A DNA stretch of 64,000 bases, taken from contig NZ_JWJG01000028.1 in NCBI RefSeq assembly GCF_000818395.1, forward strand, positions 3,975,051 through 4,039,050, in the 5' to 3' direction. The notes beneath the pieces were generated by a model. The model did no database searches, was not told where the DNA came from, and worked only from the letters and a program-made list of their open reading frames with translations. Origin of the DNA: Noviherbaspirillum autotrophicum. GTDB lineage: Bacteria > Pseudomonadota > Gammaproteobacteria > Burkholderiales > Burkholderiaceae_D. The position numbers and the translations under genes are program-made. Of the stretch, positions 42,890 to 55,122 are shown one piece after another (position 1 is the first letter of the stretch; the number at the start of each line of letters is the position of its first letter).

Positions 42890-43647
42890 TAGGAAGCCTT
42901 TTTCTGCTCGACCAATTGCTCGCTGGTTCGACCGAAGCGGCGCTCACGCTGCTGATAGGATGCAATGGCCTGATCGAGGGCTGCGGCGTCGAAGTCGGGC
43001 CAAAAAGTATCGGTAAAGTGCAGCTCCGTATAGGCGAGCTGCCATAAAAGGAAATTGGAAATACGCTCTTCCCCACCGGTACGAATAAACAGGTCCGGCT
43101 CGGGAGCGTATGCCATGGCCAGATGCGGCGCCAGCTGTTCTTCGGTGAATTCCGTTTCGCCTGGATGTGCTGCGACCATTTTACCGATGGCCTGCATGAT
43201 ATCCCAGCGACCACCATAATTAGCACAGACAGTCACTGTCAATCGGGTGTTGTTGGCAGTGCGACGCTCCGCGTTGGCGATTAGGTCCCGCAAACGGGCA
43301 TCGAAACGACCGAGATCACCAACGACCTTCAACCGGATATCGTTGGCATGCATTTTCGCCACTTCACGCTCAAGCGCCGTGACGAACAACCGCATTAGCA
43401 GCGATACTTCGTCGGCTGGACGACGCCAGTTTTCAGAGCTGAAGGCAAACAGCGTCAGATATCCAACTCCACGCGCGATGCAGGCTTCCACGATATTACG
43501 AACCGCTTCAACGCCCTTATGATGGCCGGCAACGCGTGGAAGGAAACGCCTGGTCGCCCAGCGGCCATTGCCATCCATAATGATGGCAATATGGCGCGGC
43601 ACATTCGAAACAATAGGTACCGATTGGGTTGAACTCTGATGCGTCAT
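42889..43647 (-). CDS. uppS: Undecaprenyl diphosphate synthase (cis-prenyltransferase)
   Basis: UppS adds eight isopentenyl units to farnesyl diphosphate, making the lipid carrier for peptidoglycan and O-antigen. The 252-residue protein has [13 protein letters not shown] with catalytic Asp25, the [10 protein letters not shown] segment, [14 protein letters not shown] and the C-terminal [28 protein letters not shown]. It shares one base with cdsA. A 183-base gap with a hairpin separates it from frr, so a new promoter may lie there. Confidence 0.96.
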   Translation of the reverse strand: MTHQSSTQSVPIVSNVPRHIAIIMDGNGRWATRRFLPRVAGHHKGVEAVRNIVEACIARGVGYLTLFAFSSENWRRPADEVSLLMRLFVTALEREVAKMHANDIRLKVVGDLGRFDARLRDLIANAERRTANNTRLTVTVCANYGGRWDIMQAIGKMVAAHPGETEFTEEQLAPHLAMAYAPEPDLFIRTGGEERISNFLLWQLAYTELHFTDTFWPDFDAAALDQAIASYQQRERRFGRTSEQLVEQKKAS

Positions 43648-43797
43648 GAGAAGGCTGAAGCCAAAATGAAGTTATCGGGTGTATTGCGGTTTCCACCGCT
43701 GAAGCATCGCATACCTTATCACGCAATTCGCTTCATCATGCGACCCGCAAGCGACTATAGCAATGCCTGCTGGGCGCAGAACTGGCGTCGCCAAATT

Positions 43798-43822
43798 GCC
43801 GGATCGAATGAATCGATCCGGC
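43798..43822 (-). terminator. Hairpin downstream of frr
   Basis: GCCGGATCG and CGATCCGGC form a perfect 9-bp stem with a seven-base loop, nine bases after the frr stop on the minus strand. Only AATTTGG follows, so it may be a weak terminator or an mRNA end-stabiliser. The rest of the 183-base gap up to uppS shows no gene. Confidence 0.5.
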
Positions 43823-43830
43823 GGAGTCTT

Positions 43831-44391
43831 TCAGACAGTCAGCAATTCTTTCTCTTTTTCGGCGATCAGTTTATCCACTTCCGCCACAAACTTGTCCGTC
43901 AATTTTTGCACGTCATCCTGTGCGCGACGCTCATCGTCTTCTGAGCAAGCTTTGTCTTTCAGCAACTTCTTCAATGCCTCGTTGGCATCGCGGCGGATAT
44001 TGCGGATTGCCACCTTCGAGTCTTCGCCTTCGCCCTTCACCATCTTGACGATTTCCTTGCGGCGCTCTTCGGTAAGCGGTGGAGTCGGAACACGAATCAG
44101 GTCGCCCTGAGTGGACGGATTCAGCCCAAGATCGGATTCGCGAATCGCCTTCTCGACTACTGCGACCATCTTCTTTTCCCATGGCTGCACGCCGATGGTA
44201 CGCGCATCGATCAACGTCACATTTGCTACCTGGTTGATTTGTGTGGGCGTGCCATAGTAATCAACCTGGACATGATCGAGAATGCCCACGTGGGCACGGC
44301 CTGTACGAACCTTCGCCAAGTCCGCTTTCAGCGTCTCGATCGACTTGTGCATTTTTTGTTCAGCGTTCTTCTTAATCTCAACGACTGTCAT
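43831..44391 (-). CDS. frr: Ribosome recycling factor
   Basis: RRF, with EF-G, splits post-termination ribosomes. The 186-residue protein has the near-invariant [13 protein letters not shown]-type segment (here [16 protein letters not shown]), [39 protein letters not shown] and [32 protein letters not shown]. The ATG at 44391 follows GGAGAGCAGC and gives the usual N-terminus [14 protein letters not shown]; the start four codons earlier is less likely. pyrH lies 24 bases upstream. Confidence 0.97.
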   Translation of the reverse strand: MTVVEIKKNAEQKMHKSIETLKADLAKVRTGRAHVGILDHVQVDYYGTPTQINQVANVTLIDARTIGVQPWEKKMVAVVEKAIRESDLGLNPSTQGDLIRVPTPPLTEERRKEIVKMVKGEGEDSKVAIRNIRRDANEALKKLLKDKACSEDDERRAQDDVQKLTDKFVAEVDKLIAEKEKELLTV

Positions 44392-44415
44392 GCTGCTCTC
44401 CACAATTCCAATAAG

Positions 44416-45132
44416 TTATACGTGAACCAGAGTGCCTTCGTCATCGCCCATGATGACATTCTTCAGCGCGCCCGGTTTGACAATGGAAAACACCTTGATC
44501 GGCAACTTCTGGTCGCGGCATAGCGCAAACGCAGTCGCGTCCATGACCTGCAAATGCTTGGCGATCGCCTCATCGAAACTGATGGTCGCATAGCGCGTCG
44601 CATTGCGGTCCTTGTTCGGATCGGCGCTGTACACGCCATCCACTTTGGTCGCCTTGAGTACGATTTCCGCTCCAATCTCTGACCCGCGCAAGGCAGCTGC
44701 GGTATCCGTGGTAAAGAATGGATTGCCGGTACCGGCGGCAAAAATGACGATCTTCCCCTCTTCAAGGTACTGGAGCGCCTTGGGGCGAACATAGGGCTCG
44801 ACTACTTGCTCAATAGCAATTGCAGACATCACTCGCGACGTGAGGCCAGCTTGGCGCATCGCATCTGCGAGGGCCAATGAATTCATCACGGTTGCCAGCA
44901 TTCCCATATAGTCGGCCGTTGCCCGATCCATGCCTTGAGCGCCGGGCGCAACGCCGCGAAAAATATTGCCGCCGCCGATTACGATCGCCAGTTCCACTCC
45001 CAGCTTTGCCACCTCGGCCACGTCCGCAACCATCCGCTCAATGGTGGATCGATTAATGCCGTATGCGTCATCGCCCATCAACGCCTCACCAGAGAGTTTA
45101 AGCAGAACGCGTTTATAAGCTGGTTTTGTCAT
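44416..45132 (-). CDS. pyrH: Uridylate (UMP) kinase
   Basis: PyrH phosphorylates UMP to UDP and is a hexameric bacterial enzyme of the amino-acid-kinase fold, controlled by GTP and UTP in the family. The 238-residue protein has [42 protein letters not shown], the [17 protein letters not shown]-like segment and the C-terminal [16 protein letters not shown]. It is followed by frr, and preceded by a 304-base gap that isolates it from tsf. Confidence 0.97.
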   Translation of the reverse strand: MTKPAYKRVLLKLSGEALMGDDAYGINRSTIERMVADVAEVAKLGVELAIVIGGGNIFRGVAPGAQGMDRATADYMGMLATVMNSLALADAMRQAGLTSRVMSAIAIEQVVEPYVRPKALQYLEEGKIVIFAAGTGNPFFTTDTAAALRGSEIGAEIVLKATKVDGVYSADPNKDRNATRYATISFDEAIAKHLQVMDATAFALCRDQKLPIKVFSIVKPGALKNVIMGDDEGTLVHV

Positions 45133-45436
45133 GGGCTAGACTCCTAATAAAGGGCGATTCCAAAAGGGTAATCAGTTGCTGCCACCCTTCATCTGCCACT
45201 AGCCTGCATATGGCTAAAGATTAGATGAAATCCGGCGTTACTGGTGCACTTAAATATTAATAAAACGTAAGACAGTGTCTCTTGGCAATGATTCCCCGAC
45301 TCCGGCATCCAAGCACTGAATCGTCACCGCCGCGCTTACATCTTCATGCCAATGAACACATCTTCGTTTTTCGTTACAACCTACATCGGCGAAAACGAGT
45401 CGCCTAGAAAAACGGGCCTTTCGGCCCGCTTTCTTT
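45133..45436. other. Intergenic region between pyrH and tsf
   Basis: This 304-base gap holds the tsf-side terminator at its right end and must contain the pyrH promoter. It is AT-rich around 45235-45275 (ATTAATAAAACG). I see no ORF or RNA gene in it. Confidence 0.6.
45405..45430 (-). terminator. Terminator of the rpsB-tsf unit
   Basis: On the minus strand, GCGGGCC and GGCCCGT pair around a GAAA tetraloop and are followed by TTTTTCT, starting seven bases after the tsf stop. It separates rpsB-tsf from pyrH. Confidence 0.9.
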
Positions 45437-46318
45437 TTATGCCTGCTTGGCAGCAGCAACCTGTGCTGCCACTTCCGCGGCAAAGTCATCCTGCTTCTTC
45501 TCGATGCCTTCGCCGACGACGAACATCGTGAACGACTTCACTGTCGTATTGGTCGCCTTGAGCATCTGCTCGACCGTCTGCTTGTCGTTCTTTACGAACG
45601 GCTGGTTCAGCAGCGACACTTCCTTCAGATATTTCTGCACCGAGCCTTCGACCATCTTGGCAACGATATCAGCTGGCTTGCCGGATTCGGAAGCCTTTTG
45701 CGCCGCGATCGAACGCTCTTTCTCGATCAATTCTGCCGGAACTTCGTTTGCCGACAATGCCACTGGTTTCATCGCTGCAATGTGCATTGCGACATCCTTG
45801 CCCACTTGCTCATCAGCGCCATCGTATTCGACGAGCACGCCGATGCGAGTGCCATGCAGGTAAGAAACCAGCTTGGAGCCGCTCTCATAACGCTTGAAAC
45901 GGCGGATCGACATATTTTCACCAATCTTGCCAACCAGTGCGGCGCGCACCTCGTCCAGCGTTTTGCCGTCTACCGGCAATGCGGACAACGCGGCCACGTC
46001 GGCCGGATTTTTTTCAGCGGCTAGCTTTGCCGTCGTATTCGCAAGCGCGATGAATTCGTCGTTCTTCGTTACGAAGTCGGTTTCGCAGTTAACTTCAACA
46101 ATGGCGCCCACGCCACCGGCAATGTAAGCTGCGACCACGCCTTCGGCGGTGATGCGGGAAGCGGCCTTGGATGCCTTGCTACCCAGTTTGACGCGCAGAA
46201 TCTCTTCAGCACGCGCCATATCGCCCTCAGCTTCAGTCAATGCTTTCTTGCATTCCATCATCGGCGCGTCGGTTTTCGCACGCAGTTCGCCGACCATTGC
46301 TGCGGTAATTGCCGCCAT
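45437..46318 (-). CDS. tsf: Elongation factor Ts
   Basis: EF-Ts exchanges GDP for GTP on EF-Tu. The 293-residue protein starts with the N-terminal UBA-like domain ([31 protein letters not shown]) and has the core signature [14 protein letters not shown], with the TDFV that contacts EF-Tu. The dimerisation subdomain follows, with [13 protein letters not shown] and [11 protein letters not shown]. It is the second gene of the rpsB-tsf unit, with a hairpin in the gap before it and a terminator after it. Confidence 0.97.
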   Translation of the reverse strand: MAAITAAMVGELRAKTDAPMMECKKALTEAEGDMARAEEILRVKLGSKASKAASRITAEGVVAAYIAGGVGAIVEVNCETDFVTKNDEFIALANTTAKLAAEKNPADVAALSALPVDGKTLDEVRAALVGKIGENMSIRRFKRYESGSKLVSYLHGTRIGVLVEYDGADEQVGKDVAMHIAAMKPVALSANEVPAELIEKERSIAAQKASESGKPADIVAKMVEGSVQKYLKEVSLLNQPFVKNDKQTVEQMLKATNTTVKSFTMFVVGEGIEKKQDDFAAEVAAQVAAAKQA

Positions 46319-46384
46319 GTTTTTCTCCTAAATTCAGTGGGCGTCTCATCGGACGCATTCAATCAAAATACGTTCAAGCCGGCT

Positions 46385-46415
46385 AAAAAAAAGGGGCGAA
46401 CAGCCGTTGCCCCTT
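46385..46415 (-). terminator. Attenuator-like hairpin between rpsB and tsf
   Basis: On the minus strand AAGGGGC and GCCCCTT form a 7-bp stem with an 11-base loop, followed by eight T. It lies 31 bases after the rpsB stop. A partial terminator here, lowering tsf relative to rpsB, is known from E. coli; that it works the same way here is inference. Confidence 0.75.
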
Positions 46416-46445
46416 CTTCAAAGCCCGACATCGGGGCACAGGGCA

Positions 46446-47195
46446 TTAAGCCTGCTCGTTGACCTCAACGAATTCGTCTGCGCCGCCCTTGACTGCTTCC
46501 AGTACTTCGGTCGTTGCGTTCGCACGACCTTCCAGAATGGCATCGGCCACGCCGCGTGCATACAGAGTGATTGCCTTGGACGAGTCATCGTTACCAGGGA
46601 TAACGTAGGTCACGCCTTCCGGGGAGTGATTGGTATCGACCACGCCGATAACCGGGATGCCCAACTTGGCGGCTTCGGTGATTGCGCCCTTATGGTAGCC
46701 GACGTCGATCACGAAAATCGCGTCCGGAATACCGCCCATGTCCTTGATGCCGCCGATGGACTTCTGCAGCTTCTCCATCTCGCGCTGGAACATCAGCGCT
46801 TCTTTCTTGCTCATCTTCTCGACGGAACCGTCTTCGATGGCAGCTTCCATGTCCTTCAGACGCTTGATCGAGGTCTTGATGGTTTTGAAGTTGGTCAGCA
46901 TACCACCCAGCCAGCGCTGATCGACATAAGGCATGCCAGCGCGCTGCGCTTCAGCAGCGACGATTTCACGCGCCTGGCGCTTGGTACCAACGAGCAGAAT
47001 GGTGCCGCGATTGGCAGCCAGTTGACGGATATACTTCATCGCCTCCTGGTACATAGCCAGGGTCTTTTCCAGGTTGACGATATGAATCTTGTTGCGATGA
47101 CCGAAGATGTACGGGGCCATCTTGGGATTCCAGAAGCGGGTTTGGTGGCCGAAGTGGATACCGGCTTCCAGCATTTCGCGCATAGTAACGGACAT
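46446..47195 (-). CDS. rpsB: 30S ribosomal protein S2
   Basis: S2 binds late to the 30S body and recruits S1. The 249-residue protein has the family opening [28 protein letters not shown], the HIVNLEKTL segment, [30 protein letters not shown], the coiled-coil insertion (about 100-155) and [19 protein letters not shown]. The ATG at 47195 follows GGAG by six bases. Transcription comes from the region divergent with map; the leader is strongly structured. tsf follows. Confidence 0.97.
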   Translation of the reverse strand: MSVTMREMLEAGIHFGHQTRFWNPKMAPYIFGHRNKIHIVNLEKTLAMYQEAMKYIRQLAANRGTILLVGTKRQAREIVAAEAQRAGMPYVDQRWLGGMLTNFKTIKTSIKRLKDMEAAIEDGSVEKMSKKEALMFQREMEKLQKSIGGIKDMGGIPDAIFVIDVGYHKGAITEAAKLGIPVIGVVDTNHSPEGVTYVIPGNDDSSKAITLYARGVADAILEGRANATTEVLEAVKGGADEFVEVNEQA

Positions 47196-47217
47196 AATTT
47201 CTCCAGGGTTAGGTCTT

Positions 47218-47270
47218 GAATCCGCTCAGTCACCCGAGGAATTCCCCGGGCACCCTTTGCAAGCGGATTC
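47218..47270 (-). promoter_or_regulatory. Structured 5' leader of rpsB
   Basis: On the minus strand, 8-base arms GAATCCGC and GCGGATTC close a 53-base element that contains an inner stem CCCGGGG-AATT-CCTCGGG (7 pairs, one G-U). It ends 22 bases before the rpsB ATG, just ahead of the Shine-Dalgarno sequence. It may be a site for autogenous control by S2, as known for rpsB leaders in other bacteria. Confidence 0.5.
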
Positions 47271-47393
47271 GCGATTTCATGATCAAAGTTTCACTTGAAT
47301 CCATTTCAAGCTAACCCGAGATTCTACCCCAAATTCCGGAAAAGATTCAAGACTGGAACCGGTTTTGCTTCAGCGGACTTGCGGCGCGTCGAC

Positions 47394-47399
47394 TATAAT
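47394..47399 (+). promoter_or_regulatory. Likely -10 element of the map promoter
   Basis: TATAAT stands 49 bases before the map start codon. No good -35 element is visible at the right distance. Confidence 0.4.
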
Positions 47400-47448
47400 T
47401 TTGGATTGACTCATATTTACTGCGCTTTTGGGCGCACTCTGGATTGCC

Positions 47449-48279
47449 ATGGCTTCAATCACCATCAAAAACGAAGACGACATCAAAGGCATGCGGGTTG
47501 CAGGGAAACTGGCCGCGGAGGTGCTCGATTTTATCGAGCCATATATCAAGCCTGGCGTAACGACCGGCGAACTTGACCGTCTTTGCCATGAATACATGAC
47601 CAACGTGCAGGGAACCATCCCGGCTCCGCTGAACTACTGTCCGCCGGGCTACACACCGTATCCAAAAGCGATCTGCACTTCGGTCAACGACGTCGTCTGC
47701 CACGGCATCCCTGGCGACAAGGCGCTAAAAAGCGGTGACGTGATCAACATCGACATTACGGTGATCAAGGATGGCTATCACGGCGACACCAGCCGCATGT
47801 TCTTCGTCGGCGAGCCGTCCATTCTCGCCCGGCGCCTGGCGGATATCACCTTTGAGTGCATGTGGATTGGCATATCCAAGATCAAGCCAGGCGCACATTT
47901 AGGCGACATCGGCTACGCGATCCAGCAGCATGCGGAAAAGGCGGGTTACAGCGTAGTGCGCGAATTTTGCGGCCATGGCATTGGCAAAGTGTTCCATGAG
48001 GAGCCGCAAGTGCTGCATTACGGGCGTCCCGGCACGCTGGAAAAACTGCTTCCCGGCATGATTTTTACGGTGGAGCCGATGATCAACGCCGGCCGCCGCG
48101 AGATCCGCGAAATGGGCGACGGCTGGACCATCAAGACCAAGGACCGCAGCCTGTCCGCACAATGGGAACATACCGTGCTGGTGACGGAAACCGGCTACGA
48201 AGTCTTGACCGTATCCCCCGGCATGCCGTCTCCGCCCGCATTCATCAAACCATCCACCATCCAGACTGCAGCAGCCTGA
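47449..48279 (+). CDS. map: Methionine aminopeptidase, type I
   Basis: Map removes the starter methionine from new proteins after deformylation. The 276-residue protein has the type Ia pattern. Metal ligands are the aspartates in [19 protein letters not shown], the His in FCGHGIG, and the glutamates in FTVEPMI and WEHTVLV. The CHGIPG and KPG motifs are present. The ATG at 47449 gives [12 protein letters not shown]; the frame opens 7 codons earlier but is less conserved. The glnD start follows two bases after its stop, so the two are one operon. Confidence 0.97.
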   Translation: MASITIKNEDDIKGMRVAGKLAAEVLDFIEPYIKPGVTTGELDRLCHEYMTNVQGTIPAPLNYCPPGYTPYPKAICTSVNDVVCHGIPGDKALKSGDVINIDITVIKDGYHGDTSRMFFVGEPSILARRLADITFECMWIGISKIKPGAHLGDIGYAIQQHAEKAGYSVVREFCGHGIGKVFHEEPQVLHYGRPGTLEKLLPGMIFTVEPMINAGRREIREMGDGWTIKTKDRSLSAQWEHTVLVTETGYEVLTVSPGMPSPPAFIKPSTIQTAAA

Positions 48280-48281
48280 AG

Positions 48282-50831
48282 ATGGCGTCTCTTGCGCTGA
48301 CGCTCAAGGAGCAATTAAAGGCCGAGCGCCAAGCGGCCATCGCCGCCTTCCAAGCTGACGGAAAGCCGGAAAGACTCCTCGCCAAGCTGCGCCAGAATGT
48401 GGACGCTGCCTTGATCCGGGCTTGGCAGACATTTGCCCTTCCGTCCAGCGCGGCCCTGGTCGCGGTCGGCGGCTATGGTCGCGGCGAACTGTTTCCCGGT
48501 TCCGATGTGGATGTGCTGATCCTGCTCGATTCCGCTCCGGACACCTCCCTGCAAGGAAAATTGGAGGAACTGGTCCAGCTGTTCTGGGATATTGGGCTGG
48601 AAATCGGACACAGCATCCGAACCATTGAAGAATGCCTGACCGAATCCGCCGCCGATATCACCGTTCAGACGGCACTGCTGGAGGCACGGCTCGTGACCGG
48701 CAACCGCAAGCTGTTCCAATTCCTGCGCGACCGGTACAACGCTGCAATCAATCCGCGTGCTTTTTTCGAGGCCAAGACGCTGGAAATGCGCCAGCGGCAT
48801 GCTAAATACGAAGATACCCCGTACAGCCTGGAACCGAATTGCAAGGAGAGCCCTGGCGGACTGAGGGACTTGCAAGTCATCCTGTGGGTCGCGAAGGCTG
48901 CCGGACTGGGCGATTCGTGGCGAAGGCTGGCCGAGCGCGGTCTGATCACATCGACCGAGGCGCGCCAGCTGATGCAAAAGGAACGCGCGTTCAAGGATAT
49001 CCGCATCCGGCTGCACATCCATGCCGGGCGGCGCGAGGATCGCCTGGTATTCAACGTCCAGACGCCGATTGCGGAAAGTTTCGGATTCAAGACCACCGAA
49101 ACCAGGCGCGCCAGCGAATACCTGATGCAGCACTATTACTGGGCCGCGAAGGCTGTTACCCAGCTTAATACCATTCTGCTGCAGAACATCGAGGCGCAGT
49201 TATTCCCGCAGCACGGCTCACCGCAGCCGATCAACGAACGCTTCAACGAAATCAACGGCCTGATCGACATCGCGCACGACGACACGTTCGAAACGACGCC
49301 ATCGGCAATGCTGGAAGTGTTCCTGCTCATTGCGCAGCATTCGGAGCTCAAAGGCATGACGGCGCGCACCTTGCGCGCCCTGTGGCACGCCCGCTTCAAG
49401 ATCGACAGCAAGTTTCGAAAAGATCCCGCCAACCGTGCACTGTTCCTGCAAATTCTGCAGGCGCCGCAGGGAATCACGCATGCGCTGCGTGGCATGAACC
49501 AGACCAGCGTGCTCGGGCGGTATCTTCCGAACTTCCGTCGCATCATTGGCCAGATGCAGCACGACCTGTTTCACGTCTATACGGTCGACCAGCATATTTT
49601 GATGGTGGTGCGCAACGTGCGCCGCTTCACCATGCCCGAGCACGCGCATGAGTACCCATTTTGCAGTCAGCTGATGGCCAATTTCGCCCAGCCCTGGCTA
49701 CTCTACATTGCGGCTCTTTTCCACGACATTGCCAAGGGCCGTGGCGGCGACCATTCTCAGCTCGGCATGGTCGATGCGCGTCGTTTTTGCAAGGACCATG
49801 ACTTGTCGAAGGAAGACACAGATCTCGTGGTCTTCCTGGTCGAACATCACCTGTCGATGTCGCAAGTCGCGCAAAAGCAGGACCTGTCCGATCCGGATGT
49901 GATCCGCACTTTCGCCAACCTGGTGAAAGACGAGCGACACCTGACCGCACTGTACCTGCTGACGGTGGCAGATATCCGCGGCACCAGCCCCAAGGTTTGG
50001 AACGCATGGAAAGGCAAGCTACTGGAAGACCTATACCGGGTCACGCTGCGGGTATTGGGCGGAGAGGATCCGTCCGACCACGAGCTCAAAAATCGCCAGG
50101 AAGCAGCGCTCAAGACCTTGCGGCTGTACGGACTGCCGCCGGATGCACACCAGCGCCTGTGGCAGCAACTGGATGTCGCCTACTTCCTGCGTCACGATGC
50201 CACGGACATCGCATGGCAGACGCGCTGCCTCTATCACAAGACCGACAGCGAGCGTGCGGTCGTGAAATGCCGCCTCGCACCGATCGGCGAAGGTGTGCAA
50301 GTCGCGGTCTACATCAAGGACCAGCCCGACCTGTTTGCGCGTATCTGCAGTTACTTCGACAAAAAGAATTTCAGCATCCTTGACGCGAAGATCCATACGA
50401 CCAGGAACGGCTATGCGCTGGACACGTTCCTGGTGACAGAACCGGCCTTCGCGAACAATTATCGCGACATCATCAACCTGATCGAGCATGAATTGACGCA
50501 GCTGCTCGAGTCGCAGGCACCGCTACCACCGCCAAGCAAGGGACGTCTGTCTCGCCTATCGCGCACCTTCCCGATCACGCCGACAGTTGACTTGCGCCCG
50601 GACGAACGCGGCCAGTATTACCTGCTCTCCGTTTCCGCCAACGACCGCAACGGCCTGCTGTATTCGATCGCCAATGTGCTGGCGAAATACAAAGTGAATC
50701 TGCATACCGCGAAGATCATGACGCTGGGCGAGCGCGTGGAAGACGTGTTCCTGGTGGATGGTCCGGTTTTAAACAATGCACGAAGCCAGATCCAGCTCGA
50801 AACCGAGCTGCTGGAAGCGCTTCGCGTATAA
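48282..50831 (+). CDS. glnD: Bifunctional uridylyltransferase / uridylyl-removing enzyme (PII regulator)
   Basis: GlnD senses glutamine and adds or removes UMP on PII proteins, setting nitrogen control. Its 849 residues (E. coli 890) have the nucleotidyltransferase motif [18 protein letters not shown] (Gly63, Gly64, Asp75, Asp77), the HD hydrolase domain with [17 protein letters not shown] (about residues 480-500), and two C-terminal ACT domains (about 665-740 and 785-849; [21 protein letters not shown] and [22 protein letters not shown]). The ATG at 48282 lies two bases after map; the larger open frame overlapping map is not used. Confidence 0.96.
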   Translation: MASLALTLKEQLKAERQAAIAAFQADGKPERLLAKLRQNVDAALIRAWQTFALPSSAALVAVGGYGRGELFPGSDVDVLILLDSAPDTSLQGKLEELVQLFWDIGLEIGHSIRTIEECLTESAADITVQTALLEARLVTGNRKLFQFLRDRYNAAINPRAFFEAKTLEMRQRHAKYEDTPYSLEPNCKESPGGLRDLQVILWVAKAAGLGDSWRRLAERGLITSTEARQLMQKERAFKDIRIRLHIHAGRREDRLVFNVQTPIAESFGFKTTETRRASEYLMQHYYWAAKAVTQLNTILLQNIEAQLFPQHGSPQPINERFNEINGLIDIAHDDTFETTPSAMLEVFLLIAQHSELKGMTARTLRALWHARFKIDSKFRKDPANRALFLQILQAPQGITHALRGMNQTSVLGRYLPNFRRIIGQMQHDLFHVYTVDQHILMVVRNVRRFTMPEHAHEYPFCSQLMANFAQPWLLYIAALFHDIAKGRGGDHSQLGMVDARRFCKDHDLSKEDTDLVVFLVEHHLSMSQVAQKQDLSDPDVIRTFANLVKDERHLTALYLLTVADIRGTSPKVWNAWKGKLLEDLYRVTLRVLGGEDPSDHELKNRQEAALKTLRLYGLPPDAHQRLWQQLDVAYFLRHDATDIAWQTRCLYHKTDSERAVVKCRLAPIGEGVQVAVYIKDQPDLFARICSYFDKKNFSILDAKIHTTRNGYALDTFLVTEPAFANNYRDIINLIEHELTQLLESQAPLPPPSKGRLSRLSRTFPITPTVDLRPDERGQYYLLSVSANDRNGLLYSIANVLAKYKVNLHTAKIMTLGERVEDVFLVDGPVLNNARSQIQLETELLEALRV

Positions 50832-50863
50832 ATACCTGCTCGCCTTATCCATACGATACTCCA

Positions 50864-51610
50864 ATGACTGAACCCGTTCGCTTATCCAAACGCATGTCTG
50901 AACTTGGCCTGTGCTCGCGCCGCGAAGCCGATGAATGGATCGCGCGCGGCTGGGTGCGCGTAGACGGCGCCATTGTTTCCGAACTCGGAAGCAAGGTCCT
51001 TCCGCACCAGCGCATCAGCGTGGAACGTCAGGCCAGCGCCCAGCAAGCACGCCGGGTAACAGTCCTGCTTAACAAACCAATGGGCTATGTCAGCGGCCAG
51101 GCTGAAGACGGCTACAAGCCGGCGGTCACCCTGGTCAATGCAGAAAGCCGGTGGAAGGAAGACAAGGCCTCGCAGCAGTTCCACCCCAGCCAGTTGCGCA
51201 GCCTGGTTCCGGCAGGCAGGCTCGATATCGATTCGGTTGGATTGCTGGTGCTGACCCAGGACGGCCGCATCGCAAAGCAGCTGATCGGCGAAGACACCGC
51301 GATCGAGAAGGAATACCTGGTGCGTGTGCAGTACACGAAGCCGGGACGACTGCCGGAAGCCGACCTCAAGCTGCTGAATCACGGCCTTTCACTCGACGGC
51401 AAGAAGCTGTTGCCCGCCAAAGTACGCTGGCAAAATGACGATCAATTGAGCTTTATTCTGCGTGAAGGAAAAAAGCGCCAGATCCGCCGCATGTGCGAAG
51501 CAGTGGGGCTGAAAGTGCTCGGATTAAAACGCGTACGTATCGGCCGAGTCACGCTCGGCAATCTGCCGCCTGGTCAATGGCGCTACCTGGGAAGCGACGA
51601 AAAATTCTGA
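50864..51610 (+). CDS. RsuA/RluF-type rRNA pseudouridine synthase
   Basis: A 248-residue pseudouridine synthase that should modify one uridine in rRNA. The N-terminal S4 RNA-binding domain (about 5-60) opens with [27 protein letters not shown]. The catalytic segment has the aspartate in [19 protein letters not shown] (about residue 122), followed by KEYLVRV and the typical [30 protein letters not shown]. Among E. coli enzymes the arrangement is closest to RluF by eye, but the target base is not certain. It lies 32 bases after glnD and converges on def. Confidence 0.92.
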   Translation: MTEPVRLSKRMSELGLCSRREADEWIARGWVRVDGAIVSELGSKVLPHQRISVERQASAQQARRVTVLLNKPMGYVSGQAEDGYKPAVTLVNAESRWKEDKASQQFHPSQLRSLVPAGRLDIDSVGLLVLTQDGRIAKQLIGEDTAIEKEYLVRVQYTKPGRLPEADLKLLNHGLSLDGKKLLPAKVRWQNDDQLSFILREGKKRQIRRMCEAVGLKVLGLKRVRIGRVTLGNLPPGQWRYLGSDEKF

Positions 51611-51644
51611 GCACTCCTGGCGACTGTGGCGGGATTAAGCCCGG

Positions 51645-52178
51645 TCAGTCATCGCTTGCGTCAAGCCCCGGAAACAACACGTCGGTAAAGCCAAAGCGCG
51701 AAAAATCCTTGATTTTCATCGGGTAAAGAATCCCGGCAAGATGGTCGCACTCGTGCTGGACAACGCGTGCATGAAACCCGTCCACGTCGCGCCTGATCGG
51801 ATGGCCGTACCGATCGACGCCCTTGTAATGCAGCTTGGTCCAGCGCGGCACCATCCCGCGCAAGCCGGGAACGGAAAGACAACCTTCCCATCCATCCTCG
51901 ATCTCATCCGACAGCGGAGTTAGCACTGGATTGATCAAGACCGTTTCCGGCACAGGAGGCGCATCCGGATAGCGCTGGTTTTGCCCTAAGCCGAAAATGA
52001 CAAGCTGCAGGTTCACGCCGATCTGGGGCGCGGCAAGCCCGGCACCAGAGGCGGCGTGCATGGTATCGAACATATCCTCGATCAAGGCGTCCAGTTCCGG
52101 CGTTCCAAATTGCGTGACTGGTTCGGCCTGCAGCAACAGGCGCGCATCGCCCATCTTGAGGATTTCCCTGATACTCAT
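51645..52178 (-). CDS. def: Peptide deformylase
   Basis: Def removes the formyl group from new N-termini, working with Map. The 177-residue protein has all three motifs: [10 protein letters not shown] (45-54), [11 protein letters not shown] with the metal ligand Cys100, and QHECDHLAG with His142, Glu143 and His146. The insertion [17 protein letters not shown] is a little longer than in E. coli. Its ATG overlaps the galU stop codon by four bases (ATGA), so it is read with galU. Confidence 0.95.
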   Translation of the reverse strand: MSIREILKMGDARLLLQAEPVTQFGTPELDALIEDMFDTMHAASGAGLAAPQIGVNLQLVIFGLGQNQRYPDAPPVPETVLINPVLTPLSDEIEDGWEGCLSVPGLRGMVPRWTKLHYKGVDRYGHPIRRDVDGFHARVVQHECDHLAGILYPMKIKDFSRFGFTDVLFPGLDASDD

Positions 52179-53053
52179 TTGAACTGCTGAAGAAAATTAG
52201 AGAATGCCGCGCCCATTTCGGGATGCTTTAATCCCATCGCCACCGTCGCCTGCAGGTAGCCAAGCTTGGAGCCGCAGTCGTAGCGGTGTCCGACATATCG
52301 ATACGCCAGCACCGGATCGGTTTTCATCAAGGCGGCAATGCCGTCGGTAAGCTGGATCTCGCCACCCGCGCCCTTTCCGAGGCCGTCGAGACACGCGAAA
52401 ATCCGGTTGTCGAGGACATACCGTCCGACCACCGCCAGCGTCGACGGCGCAACTTCCGGCGCCGGTTTTTCGACAATGCTGTTGACCTTCTCCAGCCCGC
52501 TCTTGTAGGGCGTGACGCTGACGATGCCATACTGTCTCGTCTCGGCGCGCGGCACCTCGTGGACGGCCAGCAGACTCGCGCCCTCGCGGCTATACAGGTC
52601 GGTCATCTGGGCCAGCACCGGCGCCTGTCCCGCGTCGACGTCCATGAAATCATCGGCCAGCAGCACGGCGAACGGCTCATCCCCAATCACCGGGCGTGCG
52701 CACAGAACCGCATGCCCCAAGCCGAGCGGGGCAGACTGTCGAATATAGATGCAGTTGACGTTTTTCGGGACTGCATTGCGCACCACTTCGAGCAGCGCTG
52801 TCTTGCCGGCGGCTTCCAGTTCCGCCTCCAGCTCGTAAGCAGTATCGAAATGGTCCTCGATTGCACGCTTGTTGCGGCCGGTGATAAACACCAGATCCGT
52901 AATGCCTGCCGCGACCGCTTCTTCCACTGCATACTGGATCAATGGCTTGTCTACGATGGGGAGCATTTCCTTTGGTTGTGCCTTAGTGGCGGGCAAAAAC
53001 CGGCTTCCCAGGCCGGCAACCGGAAAAACTGCCTTTCTGATTTTTTTCATCAT
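52175..53053 (-). CDS. galU: UTP-glucose-1-phosphate uridylyltransferase
   Basis: GalU makes UDP-glucose for lipopolysaccharide, exopolysaccharide and galactose use. The 292-residue protein has the nucleotide-binding segment [33 protein letters not shown] (10-42), [29 protein letters not shown] with the sugar-nucleotide-metal aspartates, and the C-terminal [16 protein letters not shown]. It begins two bases after ligA ends and overlaps def by four. Confidence 0.96.
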   Translation of the reverse strand: MMKKIRKAVFPVAGLGSRFLPATKAQPKEMLPIVDKPLIQYAVEEAVAAGITDLVFITGRNKRAIEDHFDTAYELEAELEAAGKTALLEVVRNAVPKNVNCIYIRQSAPLGLGHAVLCARPVIGDEPFAVLLADDFMDVDAGQAPVLAQMTDLYSREGASLLAVHEVPRAETRQYGIVSVTPYKSGLEKVNSIVEKPAPEVAPSTLAVVGRYVLDNRIFACLDGLGKGAGGEIQLTDGIAALMKTDPVLAYRYVGHRYDCGSKLGYLQATVAMGLKHPEMGAAFSNFLQQFK

Positions 53054-53055
53054 TA

Positions 53056-55122
<2,067 letters not shown>

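Noticed and set aside
43639-43944. 101-codon open frame over the uppS-frr gap
   Set aside because: It reads through the hairpin and into the end of frr, has no ribosome site and no meaningful sequence.
51623-51651. Possible hairpin at the convergent ends of the pseudouridine synthase and def genes
   Set aside because: The stem is broken by bulges, lacks a T run and overlaps the def stop codon.
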